A stretch of DNA of 64,000 bases from Actinospineispora acaciae DSM 45401 (GTDB taxonomy: Bacteria; Actinomycetota; Actinomycetes; Mycobacteriales; Pseudonocardiaceae), in contig NZ_JIAI01000005.1 of the NCBI RefSeq assembly GCF_000620785.1, forward strand, positions 62,001 through 126,000. The letters are read 5' to 3'. The notes below the pieces were generated by a model that saw nothing but the letters and a program-made list of their open reading frames with translations, had not been told where the DNA came from and did not search any database. The translations under genes were made by a program, and so were the position numbers. Numbering within the stretch: the stretch's first letter is position 1; the number at the start of each line of letters is the position of its first letter. Positions 28,017-37,345 of the stretch are shown in pieces.

Positions 28017-28573
28017 CGCGCCTCCCCGACGGTCTCGCGGGCGCCGGGGCGGAGCAGCTCGGCGAGCCGGGCCCGGCCGCGCGCGCCCCGGCTCTTCACC
28101 GTCCCGGGCGCGATCTCCAGCATGTCCGCCACCTCGCCGACCGGGTACCCCAGCAGGTCAACCAGCACGATCACCATCCGCTGTTCGACGGGCAACTCGG
28201 CGAGCGCGCGCTGGACGACCAGGTGCAGCTCGTGGTCCGCAATCGGGTCCCTGGGCGCGGGCAGCGTCTCGAACTCCGTGCCACCGACCGGGACGGCGGG
28301 GCGAGCCTGGTTGCGGCGGTGCCTGTCCAGGCAGGCGTTGACGACGATCCGGACCAGCCAGGAGCGCACGGTCGCCTCGCCCCGGTAGCCCGCCGCGCGC
28401 TGGTGCGCCCGCAGCAGCGCGTCCTGGACGGCCTCGGCGGCGTCCTCCCGGCTGTCCAGGCTTCGGCGGGCGACCGTCCACAGGTACGAGGAGTGCCGGT
28501 CGACCAGCTCGCCGAACGCCCGCCGGTCGCCGTCGAGGTGCGCGCGCAGCAGCTCGGCGTCCGACCGGATCAT
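28013..28573 (-). CDS. sigM: ECF sigma factor SigM
   Basis: 186 residues. Region 2 runs from LRAHLDGDRRAFGELVDRHS to EDAAEAVQDALLRAHQRA, followed by VRSWLVRIVVNACLDRHRRN. Region 4 contains LAELPVEQRMVIVLVDLLG and the helix-turn-helix VGEVADMLEIAPGTVKSRGA. Placement beside trxBA, murJ and the pseudokinase gene equals that of mycobacterial SigM. The overlapping downstream gene is its probable anti-sigma factor. I could not find a clear autoregulatory promoter in the 139 bases upstream. Confidence 0.9.
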   Translation of the reverse strand: MIRSDAELLRAHLDGDRRAFGELVDRHSSYLWTVARRSLDSREDAAEAVQDALLRAHQRAAGYRGEATVRSWLVRIVVNACLDRHRRNQARPAVPVGGTEFETLPAPRDPIADHELHLVVQRALAELPVEQRMVIVLVDLLGYPVGEVADMLEIAPGTVKSRGARGRARLAELLRPGARETVGEAR

Positions 28574-28658
28574 GCGCCGGAGGCTAGGGTCGCCGGCCCG
28601 CCGGGCGGGGCGGTTCGGCGCTAGTCGTTCGCGATCGCACAGCGGCGCGGTCCGCCGG

Positions 28659-28704
28659 CCTGACGAAAATCCCGACTCGCCCTGACAAATATCCCGACTC
28701 GCGG
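28659..28704. repeat. 22-base tandem element, single pair (locus 2)
   Basis: Two adjacent 22-base units (28659-28680 and 28681-28702), differing at two positions and both ending CCCGACTCGC, followed by GG. It lies eight bases beyond the pseudokinase stop, between that gene and sigM. Confidence 0.78.
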
Positions 28705-28712
28705 GCGGTTTT

Positions 28713-30374
28713 TTAGCCGGTGACGCGCTCGAAGCGGAGGTCGCCGATCTCGGTGACGTTCTGGTCGCCTCCGCCGCCGAGCTTGGTGATCCAGACCAGG
28801 ACGTTCTGGACGGGCTGGCTGCCGGTCAGGGGGACGTCGGCGGTGCCGGAGTTGACGGTGGTCTCGCCGATCTGGATGGTCTGGGCGAAGGTGGCGTCGG
28901 GGGCGGGCGCGGAGCGGATCTCGATCCGGCTGCCGGTGCTCGGTGACGCGATGGTCAGCCTGGACAGCTGCACCGGGGAGGCGAACGACACCATCACGCC
29001 GACGCCGGGCTTGAGCGCGGGGAACGGCCGCTTGTAGATGTAGGTGCTCCAGCTCGACCTGGGGTCGTCGTCGACCAGGCGGGAGATGCGGCCGGAGTTG
29101 TCCGGGTCGCCGGTCGGGTCGAACACCCGGACCGAGGCGGGGTGGACCACCGCTTCCCGGCCGGGGTCGGGCGGCAGGGCCGGCGCGGGCGGCGGCGCGG
29201 CGGGGGCGCCGGGCGCGGGCGGGGTCTCGGCCGCCGGTGCGGGCGCCTGGGGGCCGGCGACGATGATCCGGGGCGCCGAGGGCGGCGTCACGCCGAGCAG
29301 CGAGCCGACCTGGACGCCCAGGTATCCGAGCACCCCGAGCAGGAGCACCCCGAGCCCGCCGAGGGCCAGCGAGAGCTTGCGCCTGCGCTCCGGGTCCACC
29401 GTGGGCGGCATCGTGGACGTCTTCCAGACCTCGTCGGCGGCGGCCGGCGTGCCGTCGTCCGGCGGCGGCAGCAGCGCGACCTCCTGCTCGCTGTCCATCA
29501 GCTCGGCGACGACCTTGTGCACGCCGGCGGCGGTGTGCACCCGCCCGTGCGAGGCCCCGGCCCCGAGCGCGCCCAGGGCCAGCGCGGACACCTCCACCGA
29601 CACGCCGGGCCGGACCAGCCCCGGCGGCACCACCACGCCCTGCACGTCCCTCGGAGCCGGCGGCAGGCCGGCCAGCTCGGCCTCGCTGTTCGACAGCGGC
29701 CAGTGCCCGGTGAGCAGCGTGTAGAGCACCGCCCCGAGCCCGCGCACGTCGTCGGCGGGGGTGGCGTCGGGGTGCGGGAGCGCGAACGCCAGCCGGGCCG
29801 AGCCGTCCGGGGTGATCCGGATCCGCTGCGGGTGCGCGCAGCCCAGCACCAGCCCCTGCCTGTGCGCCGCCTCGGCGCCCTTGGCCAGCGGGTCGAGCAT
29901 GCCGAGCAGGGTGGCGGTGCGCAGCGGCCAGGCGCGCACCGTCTCGGCCAGGCTGCGCCCCGGCACCCACTCGGTGACCGCAAGCCCGAGCACGTCCTCG
30001 GGCAGCCCGTGGTGGCCGCCCGGCATCACGTCGAGCAGCCGCGCGCAGCCGGGGTGTTCGAACTTTCCCCAGCGCAGCGCCTTGGTGATCATCTCGGCGG
30101 CGCGCTCGGCCTCGCCGTCGTCGCCGGTGGCCTGCAGCAGGGTCAGCGCCACGTCACGGGCCAGGATGGTGTCCCTGGCCCGCCAGAACGCGGCGTTGAC
30201 GGAGTCGTCGGAGCCGACCTGGGCCAGGAGTTGGTAGCGCTCGGCAATGACCGTGCCGCTGGGCCGAGGGGCGGGTACCGAGGGAGCGGGGGTGACCGCG
30301 CCCGGCGGGGGTGGATCGGCGGGCGCCGAGTCCCCCGACTCGGCGGCGGAGCGTTGCCCGGTGTGCCCGCTCAC
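28713..30374 (-). CDS. Pseudokinase membrane protein (MurJ partner, mycobacterial MviN C-half equivalent)
   Basis: 553 residues from GTG 30374, with AGGGGG upstream. After a Pro-rich N-terminus comes a kinase-like domain (about 40-270: VIAERYQLLAQVGSDD, then GLVLGCAHPQRIRITPDGS). It lacks the VAxK lysine (here VALTLL), the HRD aspartate and DFG, so it cannot be an active kinase. One membrane helix (LALGGLGVLLLGVLGYLGV) and a Pro/Ala linker lead to an extracellular discoidin-like domain (FDPTGDPDNSGRISRLVDDD). In M. tuberculosis the same parts are fused to MurJ; here they form a separate gene 102 bases after murJ. Confidence 0.87.
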   Translation of the reverse strand: MSGHTGQRSAAESGDSAPADPPPPGAVTPAPSVPAPRPSGTVIAERYQLLAQVGSDDSVNAAFWRARDTILARDVALTLLQATGDDGEAERAAEMITKALRWGKFEHPGCARLLDVMPGGHHGLPEDVLGLAVTEWVPGRSLAETVRAWPLRTATLLGMLDPLAKGAEAAHRQGLVLGCAHPQRIRITPDGSARLAFALPHPDATPADDVRGLGAVLYTLLTGHWPLSNSEAELAGLPPAPRDVQGVVVPPGLVRPGVSVEVSALALGALGAGASHGRVHTAAGVHKVVAELMDSEQEVALLPPPDDGTPAAADEVWKTSTMPPTVDPERRRKLSLALGGLGVLLLGVLGYLGVQVGSLLGVTPPSAPRIIVAGPQAPAPAAETPPAPGAPAAPPPAPALPPDPGREAVVHPASVRVFDPTGDPDNSGRISRLVDDDPRSSWSTYIYKRPFPALKPGVGVMVSFASPVQLSRLTIASPSTGSRIEIRSAPAPDATFAQTIQIGETTVNSGTADVPLTGSQPVQNVLVWITKLGGGGDQNVTEIGDLRFERVTG

Positions 30375-30476
30375 ATGTGACCCCCTCGGCCGGCCGGAGA
30401 CTCCCAACCCCGGGGCCAAGACTACGGCAGAAGGCCCCGCGAGCGTCTGATTATGGCCGCACCGCAAGCGGGTGCG

Positions 30477-32108
30477 TCACCTACGGGTCAGCCGTCGCCA
30501 GAACGGTCCGAGCTCGGCCAGCCGGACCAGCCGCATCGCCGCCACGGTGATGACCAGCGCGGTTACCGTGCCCACTCCGAGCTCGATCCAGGCCTGCGCC
30601 ACCGCGCCACGCCGACCGGCCAGCGGGACCACCACCCAGTGGATCAGGGCCACCGCGGCCACTCCACCGAGTGACGAGGCGATCGCGGTCTTGACGAAGG
30701 TCACCACCGCCGCCCAGGTGTCCAGCGGACCCAGCCGGATCCGCAGCCAGACCTGGCCGACCACGGCGCCGATCACGAACGAGAGGCTGTTCGCGGCCGC
30801 CAGCCCGAGCACCACCTGGTCCGAGGGCAGGAACATCGGGCAGGCCAGCAGCATCGGGACCTTGGCCAGCACGGAGATGAGCTGGATCAGGGTGGGCGTG
30901 CGGGCGTCCTTCATCGCGTAGAACACCCGCAGCTGCAGCATGGTCAGCGCGAACGGGAGCAGCCCGAACGCGGACACCGCGAGCGTCTCGCCGAGGCGGG
31001 CGGCGCCGGCCTCGCTGCTGCGGCCCACGCTGAACAGCGCGACCCCGATCGAGCCGCCGAAGATGGTGATCAGCACGGTGATCGGGACCAGCGCGATCGT
31101 CGAGTAGCGGCTGCCCACGGACAGGTCGTTGATCACCCCGGGGGTGTCGCCGTCGGCGGCGGAGCGGCTCATCCGGGGCAGCAGCGCGGTGAGCAGGGAG
31201 ACGCCGAGCACCCCGTACGGCACCTGCAGCAGCAGCCAGGCGTTCGTGTACGTGGCCACGCTGCCGGGGTTGGCCGCCGCCGCGACCCGGGTGGTCACGA
31301 TGTAGCCGGCCTGCCCGACCAGCACGTAGCCGATCACCCACAGGGCCAGCCCGCCGGCCTCGGTGAGCCGGTGGTCCCAGCCCCAGCGCGGCCGCCAGCG
31401 GATCCCGACCCGGCGCATGGCGGGCAGCAGCACCAGCGCCTGGACGACGATGCCCAGCGTGGTGCCGAGGCCGAGCAGCAGCACCTTCGGCTCGGTGATG
31501 CTCACCGGGTCGAGGCTGACCTCGCCCGGCAGGCCCATGTAGAGGCCGAGCACGCCGAGCATCACCAGGTTGTTCAGCACCGGCGCCCAGGCGAACGGGC
31601 CGAACACGCCCTTGGTGTTCAGGATCGCGCCGAACAGCGCGCCCAGCCCGTAGAACACGATCTCGGGCAGCAGCAGCAGCGCGAACGCGGTGGCCAGCTC
31701 GGGGTTGGCCGCGCTGTCGTCGTCGTTGCCCAGGTAGAGGTAGGTGAGCAGCGGGGCGGCCAGCATGGCGAGCACGGTGGCCAGCACCAGCGCCGCGGTG
31801 GCCACCGTGAGCAGCTTCTGGGTGTACTCCTCGCCGCCGTCCGGGTCCTCGGCCTGCGCGCGCACCAGCAGCGGCACCATCACGCTGGTCAGCACGCCGC
31901 CGAGGAGCAGCTCGTAGACGATGTTGGGCAGCGTGTTCGCCACCGTGTACGAGTCATTGACGATCAACAGCCCGAGCGCGGCGACCAGCGCCAGCTGGCG
32001 GGCGAACCCGGTGACCCGGCTGACCAGGCTGGCCAGCGCCATGGAGCCGCTGTCCCGGAGCAGCGAGGGCCCTCGGGCGGGCGTGGGGGTCGAGGTGGAG
32101 GTGCTCAC
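30477..32108 (-). CDS. murJ: Lipid II flippase MurJ (MviN)
   Basis: 543 residues from the GTG that overlaps the DUF6049 stop (GTGA). About 14 membrane segments. Family marks are MALASLVSRVTGFARQLAL, VANTLPNIVYELLLGGVLTS, EIVFYGLGALFGAILNTKG, FAWAPVLNNLV and VFYAMKDARTPTLIQL. It flips lipid-linked peptidoglycan precursor across the membrane. An Arg/Pro-rich cytosolic N-terminus precedes the first helix. The antisense and upstream frames remain open for kilobases, but conservation starts here. Confidence 0.95.
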   Translation of the reverse strand: MSTSTSTPTPARGPSLLRDSGSMALASLVSRVTGFARQLALVAALGLLIVNDSYTVANTLPNIVYELLLGGVLTSVMVPLLVRAQAEDPDGGEEYTQKLLTVATAALVLATVLAMLAAPLLTYLYLGNDDDSAANPELATAFALLLLPEIVFYGLGALFGAILNTKGVFGPFAWAPVLNNLVMLGVLGLYMGLPGEVSLDPVSITEPKVLLLGLGTTLGIVVQALVLLPAMRRVGIRWRPRWGWDHRLTEAGGLALWVIGYVLVGQAGYIVTTRVAAAANPGSVATYTNAWLLLQVPYGVLGVSLLTALLPRMSRSAADGDTPGVINDLSVGSRYSTIALVPITVLITIFGGSIGVALFSVGRSSEAGAARLGETLAVSAFGLLPFALTMLQLRVFYAMKDARTPTLIQLISVLAKVPMLLACPMFLPSDQVVLGLAAANSLSFVIGAVVGQVWLRIRLGPLDTWAAVVTFVKTAIASSLGGVAAVALIHWVVVPLAGRRGAVAQAWIELGVGTVTALVITVAAMRLVRLAELGPFWRRLTRR

Positions 32109-35100
32109 CGTCGGGGCGTCCTCGGTGGGCGTGGCCGTCGCGGCGGCGTCGCCGGGGCGCCCGGTGGCGGCTCCGGGGCGTTCCCGTTCGGGTTCGGGGC
32201 GTTCGCGTTCGGGTTCGGGGGTGGTCCGGGGGGCATCGGCGGCACGCCCGGGGTGCCCGGGGGCAGGCCGGCGGGACGGCTCCGGCGCGCCGGAGCGGCC
32301 GGGGGCGGGCCCTGGCGGCCGGGGGCGACGCGGCGGGTCGGCTGGTCCACCGGCGGGACCGGGGGCGCCGGGCTCACCGGCATCCCGCCCGAGGGCGCCG
32401 CCGTGGATCCGAGCCGCGTGACCGGCGATCCGTGCGCGGTCGCCGGGGTGCGCGGTTCGCCGTCGGGCTGACTCGGGTAGCGCGCCGGGCCACCCAGCGG
32501 GGCGGCCACCGGGCTGGCCGGTGGGTTGGCCGAGGGGTTGGCCGGCGGCCGCGCCGAAGCGGGGCCGGCCGGTGCCCGTGTCGTCGGGACCCGTGTCGTC
32601 GGGACCGGAGCCGTTGCCGGGTCGGGCGTCGTCGCCGGGGCGAGGGCCGAGATCGGTTCCGGCCGGCTCGCCGCCGGTGCGGGCTGGTCCGGCTCCGGTT
32701 CCTCGTCCGGCCCACCCGCCGGGGTCGGCTGGCTCCCGGCGTGCCGGCCCGCCGGTTCGCCGCGTCCACCGCGTCCACCGCGCAGTCGCCTGACGATCCG
32801 CCGCACCGCGAGGATCACCAGGAGCACCCCGGCCGTACCCGTCAACCACAGCGTGATGGTGCCGTAGGCGGTGGAACGCAGTAGCAACCGGCTGGGTACC
32901 CCGAGTGGCGCGCCGCTCGCCGTGGTCAGCCCGGCCTCCACGCTGAACTGGCCGGACCGGGTCAGTTGGGCGTTCACTCGCAGCTGCGAACGGCCCAGCG
33001 GCGGGATGCGGACCTCGCCGATCTTCTCGGTGCGCAGGCCCGGGGTGTCGGACAGCGCGAGCCGCACCCGCATCTCCACCGGCAGCCCGTTGGCCAGGGT
33101 GATCGGCAGCGGCGCCTCCTCGCCGCCCAGCGAGTAGGGGCCGGGCGGCTCCAGCACCCGGACCAGCGAGCGCAGCAGCAGCACCCGATCGGTGATCACC
33201 TTGGTGGCCAGGGTGGCCAGGTCGGGCTGGCCGCGCCAGGACGCCGACCCGGCGCGCAGCAGGCCCTCGGTCACCGGGTCGAACACCTGCGCGGGGGTGG
33301 CGCCCACGGTGGGCGCCGGCTCGGCGGCGGTGCGCAGGTCGTTGGCCATGTTGCGGTCGGTGCGCAGCCGGGCGGTGACGGTGCCGGGGACCTCGCGCGC
33401 GCCGGCCTTCAGCGAGTACACCAGGCTCGCGCTCGGGGTGCTCGTCGCGGTGTCGGAGCCCTCGGGCAGCCGGGTCGGGGTGAGCCGGCCGGCGGTGACC
33501 AGCGCGCCGATGCCTTCGAGCAGCTCGCGGGCGTCGGCGCCGGTGGTGTTCCACCGGTGCGGCGGGGCCACCAGCAGCGGAGCGGAGGACGCCGACGCGT
33601 TGAGCGCCCGGAAGCCGACGGCCCCGATCGCGTCCTGGGCGGACAGCGTGACGCCGCTGCCCGCCGGGCTGGTGCTGGTGATCCCGCTGGTCAGCGCGCC
33701 GAAGCCGCGTCGCCCCGAGCTGCCGGAGCCCAGCTCGGTGGAGAACAGCCCGCCGGCGTCCCGGTCGCTGCCCTCCGCCGCCTGGGTGACCAGCGGGTCG
33801 GCCAGCAGCCCGGTCACCCCGTTCGCCGCCGCGCCGGCCACCCGCACGGTGCCGCCGGTGGTGCTCCGCCCGGAGCGCCCGCTCACCGCCACCGCGTCCG
33901 AGGACAGCACCACCGCGCGGCCGCCCTCGGCGGCGTAGCCGGCCAGCGAGCGCTCGTCCAGCAGCCCGTCCGCCGGCCAGGAGGTGTCCGTCCGCACCGG
34001 GGTGCGCAGGATCTCGCCGGCGATCCGGGCGCCGTCCTTGACCGCGTACCGGGCCAGGTCGTCCAGCCCGGCCCGGGACAGCGCGACCAGGTCGGCGTCC
34101 GCGTACGGCAGCGGCACCACGCAGCGGCCGGCGGCCAGCGCGCGCACCCGGCCGAGCCACTGGGCGGCCGCGTTGACGCCCTTGCCCTCGGTCTCCTTGC
34201 CGTCCGCGGCCCGCACCCGGTAGCCGCCGCTCATGTCGGCCACGGTGCGCAACAGGTCGGGATCGACGCCGAGGCAGATCGCGTCGCGCATCGGGGAGCC
34301 GGCCGGCGCGGCGGTCTCCAGCGCGCCGAGCAGGCCGTCCAGCCGCCCGCCCTGGGCCAGCGAGGTGGCCAGCGTGTCGTCCCCGAGCACCACCGCCTCG
34401 CCGGGGCCGGTCGGCAGCCGGTGCGGCTGGTCGGCCAGCGGGTAGACCACGGTGACCGGGGTGGCGGCGCCGGTCGTCTCGGTGGCCTCCGGAGCCCGCC
34501 CCGCGGCGGCCGGCACCCCGAGCACCGGCAACAGCATCCGCAGGCCGGCCAGCCGGATCTGGGAGCCGTCCTCCGGCGTCCCGTTGACGTTGATCAGCAG
34601 CTCGTACACCCCGGATCGCTGCAGCGCCAGCGAACCGCCGGTGGAGCCTCGCAGTGGCATCGTGAGCTGGACCGGGTGCCGCTGGCCGGGGGCGAGCTTG
34701 TCGGTCACGTCCGCGAACGCCGGGGTGACCGCGTCGTCGGCGGCGTTGCCGGCCAGCGCGGTGCGGATGTCGCCCTCGGTGCGCAGCCGGTCGCCGCGCT
34801 GGGCCCGGATCTGCACCTGGCGCACCGTCTCGCTGCCGGTGTTGACCACCTCGCCGGTCACGATCAGCGTCGACGGTCCGGCCGAGGTGACCACCCTCGG
34901 GGTCATCGCGCCCACCCGCAGCTCGATCCGGGGTCCGTTCGCGGGGGGCGGTGCTTCCGGAACGACTGCCGGACCCGCCGCGGCGGGGGCGGGGGTGGCG
35001 AATGCGGTGGCCAGGGAGGCGAACGGGCCGATGAGCAACGCCACCAGGCCGAGCGTGAGCACGGCCAGCGCGGCCACGGTGGCCGCGGGCCGGCGCCGGC

Positions 35101-35110
35101 CCGGCATCAC
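32105..35110 (-). CDS. DUF6049 secreted/membrane protein
   Basis: 1001 residues. A signal/membrane segment lies at about 10-38 (VAALAVLTLGLVALLIGPFA). A large extracytoplasmic part includes LRVGAMTPRVVTSAGPSTLI and GEVVNTGSETVRQVQIRAQR. A second membrane helix lies near residue 755 (ITLWLTGTAGVLLVILAVRR), and the cytosolic tail of about 225 residues is Pro/Arg/Ala-rich. The place between a Nudix gene and murJ matches mycobacterial Rv3909. The family's function is unknown, probably envelope assembly with MurJ. GTG start overlaps the Nudix stop; an ATG follows as the next codon. Confidence 0.9.
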   Translation of the reverse strand: MMPGRRRPAATVAALAVLTLGLVALLIGPFASLATAFATPAPAAAGPAVVPEAPPPANGPRIELRVGAMTPRVVTSAGPSTLIVTGEVVNTGSETVRQVQIRAQRGDRLRTEGDIRTALAGNAADDAVTPAFADVTDKLAPGQRHPVQLTMPLRGSTGGSLALQRSGVYELLINVNGTPEDGSQIRLAGLRMLLPVLGVPAAAGRAPEATETTGAATPVTVVYPLADQPHRLPTGPGEAVVLGDDTLATSLAQGGRLDGLLGALETAAPAGSPMRDAICLGVDPDLLRTVADMSGGYRVRAADGKETEGKGVNAAAQWLGRVRALAAGRCVVPLPYADADLVALSRAGLDDLARYAVKDGARIAGEILRTPVRTDTSWPADGLLDERSLAGYAAEGGRAVVLSSDAVAVSGRSGRSTTGGTVRVAGAAANGVTGLLADPLVTQAAEGSDRDAGGLFSTELGSGSSGRRGFGALTSGITSTSPAGSGVTLSAQDAIGAVGFRALNASASSAPLLVAPPHRWNTTGADARELLEGIGALVTAGRLTPTRLPEGSDTATSTPSASLVYSLKAGAREVPGTVTARLRTDRNMANDLRTAAEPAPTVGATPAQVFDPVTEGLLRAGSASWRGQPDLATLATKVITDRVLLLRSLVRVLEPPGPYSLGGEEAPLPITLANGLPVEMRVRLALSDTPGLRTEKIGEVRIPPLGRSQLRVNAQLTRSGQFSVEAGLTTASGAPLGVPSRLLLRSTAYGTITLWLTGTAGVLLVILAVRRIVRRLRGGRGGRGEPAGRHAGSQPTPAGGPDEEPEPDQPAPAASRPEPISALAPATTPDPATAPVPTTRVPTTRAPAGPASARPPANPSANPPASPVAAPLGGPARYPSQPDGEPRTPATAHGSPVTRLGSTAAPSGGMPVSPAPPVPPVDQPTRRVAPGRQGPPPAAPARRSRPAGLPPGTPGVPPMPPGPPPNPNANAPNPNGNAPEPPPGAPATPPRRPRPPRTPRR

Positions 35111-35598
35111 GCCGATTCCTCCAGCAGGGCGGTGGCCCGGCGCACGAGCCGCCGTTCGTCGGCATAGGCGAGCCTGCGCTCGAGCTCGTCCAGCGGCACC
35201 CAGGCCACCTCCGTGACCTCCACGTCGGTGTCGGACAGCTCACCGCCGGTGGCGCGCAGCAGGAAGTGGTGCACGGTTTTGTGCACCCTACGGTCTTCGG
35301 CCACGAACCAGAAGTCGATGGTGCCCAGCGGCGCCAACACACGACCGATGATGCCCGTTTCCTCGTGCACCTCGCGTATTGCTGCCTGTTCGGGCGTTTC
35401 GCCGGGCTCTATGTGGCCCTTCGGCAGCGACCAGAGCAACCGCCCGCGCCGGTCCAGCCGGCCGATCAGCGCGGCCAGCGACAACGCGTGGTCCACCACC
35501 AGTCCTCCCGCGGACGTCTCGTCGACGGTACGCAACCGCCGGCGCCGCTCGGGGCCACGACCGCGGCGCCCATCCGAGCGACCGCGGGAAGGGGACAT
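35107..35598 (-). CDS. Nudix hydrolase
   Basis: 163 residues from ATG 35598. The frame is open 37 codons upstream, but that stretch is unlike the family. The Nudix box GHIEPGETPEQAAIREVHEE (plus TGI) is complete, with Arg and three Glu for metal binding. The N-terminal 30 residues are Arg-rich. The family hydrolyses nucleoside diphosphates linked to another moiety; the substrate is unknown. It heads the Nudix-DUF6049-murJ-pseudokinase run, with overlaps at both junctions, as in mycobacteria (Rv3908 region). It is divergent from the CCA-adding enzyme gene. Confidence 0.92.
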   Translation of the reverse strand: MSPSRGRSDGRRGRGPERRRRLRTVDETSAGGLVVDHALSLAALIGRLDRRGRLLWSLPKGHIEPGETPEQAAIREVHEETGIIGRVLAPLGTIDFWFVAEDRRVHKTVHHFLLRATGGELSDTDVEVTEVAWVPLDELERRLAYADERRLVRRATALLEESA

Positions 35599-35751
35599 GC
35601 CGAGATGGTAACGACGTCGTTCACTTCTCGTTCGTTGCGTGAGCCAACGGGTGAGCGGGTCAGCGCTGCTCGCATCGCGGGGCCTGCCGCTCGCCGCGAT
35701 GATCGGCAACTGAGTTTGGTTGCCATGAGGTTACGCCTAGACTGGCCCGCC

Positions 35752-37260
35752 GTGCCTGCTTCCGCCAGCCCGTCTACCACCGGCTCATCACTCGGCGCCC
35801 ACGCGCGGCCCGTGCACCACACCCGCCGCCTGGCCAGGGCGCGGCAGAATGCGGTGGTGGAGTTGCTCAGGGTGGCGCCGCTGGCCGACGAGCTGGCCGA
35901 GCGCTTCCGCGCCGCCGGGCACCGGCTGTACCTGGTGGGCGGCAGCGTTCGGGACGCACTGTTGGGCCGCCTCGCCGACACCGCCGACCTGGACTTCGCC
36001 ACCGACGCGCGCCCGGACGCGGTGCGTCGGCTGCTCACCGGCTGGGCCGGCCAGCAGTGGGACACCGGCATCGCGTTCGGCACCATCGGCGCGGTCCGGG
36101 GCGGCGTCCAGCTGGAGATCACCACGTTCCGGGCGGACCGCTACGACCGGCGCAGCCGCAACCCCGAGGTGGAGTTCGGCGACACCATCGAGGGCGACCT
36201 GCTCCGCCGCGACTTCACCGTCAACGCCATGGCCATCGAGCTGACCAGCCCGGACGGGCGCAGGTTCGTGGACCCGCACGACGGGCTGGAGGCGCTGGCC
36301 GGTCGGGTCCTCGACACCCCGGCCACGCCCGAGGAGTCGTTCGCCGACGACCCGCTGCGGATGCTGCGCGCGGCCCGGTTCGTCTCCCAGCTCGGCTTCA
36401 CGGTGGCGCCCCGGGTGCGCGCCGCGATGACCGCGATGGCCGACCAGATCACCCGGATCACCGCCGAGCGGGTGCAGGCCGAACTGTCCAAGCTGATCAC
36501 CGGCGCGCAGCCGCGCGCGGGGATCGAGCTGCTGGTGGACACCGGTCTGGCCGAGCACGTGCTGCCCGAGGTGCCGGCCATGCGGCTGGCCACCGACGAG
36601 CACATGCAGCACAAGGACGTCTACGTGCACTCGCTGGTGGTCATGGAGCAAGCCATCGAGAGGGAAGAGTCCGCGAGTCCAGATCTGGTGCTGCGGCTGG
36701 CCGCGCTGCTGCACGACATCGGCAAGCCTCGGACGCGGCGGCTGGAGCCGGACGGGCGGGTCAGCTTCCACCACCACGAGGTGGTCGGCGCCAAGATGAC
36801 CCGGGCCCGGCTGCGCGCGCTGCGGTACCCGAAGGCGGTGATCGACGACGTGTCCCGGCTGGTGTACCTGCACCTGCGGTTCCACGGCTACGGCGCCGGG
36901 GAGTGGACGGACTCGGCGGTGCGCCGGTACGTGACCGACGCCGGCCCGCTGCTGGAGCGGCTGCACAAGCTGGTCCGCTCCGACTGCACCACCCGCAACC
37001 GCCGCCGCGCCGCCGCCCTGCAGCGCAGCTACGACTCGCTGGAGAACCGGATCGCGGAGCTGCGCAAGCAGGAGGAGCTCGACGCCATCCGGCCCGACCT
37101 GGACGGCAACGAGATCATGCGGATCCTGGACCTGAAGCCGGGCCCACAGGTCGGCAAGGCCTACAAGCACCTGCTCGCGCTCCGCATGGAACGCGGACCG
37201 ATGTCCCACGAGGACGCCGTGGCCGAGCTCCGCCGCTGGGCCACCGACCAAGGCCTTTAA
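35752..37260 (+). CDS. cca: CCA tRNA nucleotidyltransferase
   Basis: About 502 residues from GTG 35752; an in-frame ATG at 35725 is an alternative. The nucleotidyltransferase head has LVGGSVRDALLGR (near 62) and the metal carboxylates of DLDFATDA (near 78), then FGTIGAVRGGVQLEITTFR and RRDFTVNAMAIEL. An HD domain follows with LLHDIGKPRTRR (near 320) and HHHEVVGAKM. It adds or repairs the 3' CCA of tRNAs, needed because the tRNA genes here do not encode CCA. Synteny with the Nudix/murJ block is the usual one. Confidence 0.95.
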   Translation: MPASASPSTTGSSLGAHARPVHHTRRLARARQNAVVELLRVAPLADELAERFRAAGHRLYLVGGSVRDALLGRLADTADLDFATDARPDAVRRLLTGWAGQQWDTGIAFGTIGAVRGGVQLEITTFRADRYDRRSRNPEVEFGDTIEGDLLRRDFTVNAMAIELTSPDGRRFVDPHDGLEALAGRVLDTPATPEESFADDPLRMLRAARFVSQLGFTVAPRVRAAMTAMADQITRITAERVQAELSKLITGAQPRAGIELLVDTGLAEHVLPEVPAMRLATDEHMQHKDVYVHSLVVMEQAIEREESASPDLVLRLAALLHDIGKPRTRRLEPDGRVSFHHHEVVGAKMTRARLRALRYPKAVIDDVSRLVYLHLRFHGYGAGEWTDSAVRRYVTDAGPLLERLHKLVRSDCTTRNRRRAAALQRSYDSLENRIAELRKQEELDAIRPDLDGNEIMRILDLKPGPQVGKAYKHLLALRMERGPMSHEDAVAELRRWATDQGL

Positions 37261-37263
37261 CCC

Positions 37264-37345
37264 CCGCGAGTCAGGCGCGCGGGCGACGCGCGCCGTCAGT
37301 GTGCTGAGATCCCCGACTCGGTGTGCTCGGACGCCCGACTCGCGG
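37264..37345. repeat. 22-base tandem element (locus 3), overlapping the MFS stop
   Basis: Units at 37300-37321 and 37322-37343, each 22 bases with core CCCGACTCG, followed by GG. The upstream arm CCGCGAGTC (37264-37272) makes a partial inverted repeat. The first halves of the units (TGTGCT...) differ from the other loci. The pair encodes the last residues of the MFS gene on the minus strand. Confidence 0.65.

Noticed and set aside
32109..35342. Upstream in-frame extension of murJ to over 1600 codons
   Set aside because: The extra part overlaps DUF6049 and Nudix on the same strand in another frame; MurJ similarity begins only after the GTG at 32108, which overlaps the DUF6049 stop.
36057..37307. 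Long alternative plus frame inside cca, and similar long second frames in leuS, gyrA and the amidohydrolase gene
   Set aside because: They overlap strongly conserved coding frames and are Arg/Pro/Gly-rich shadows typical of GC-rich DNA.
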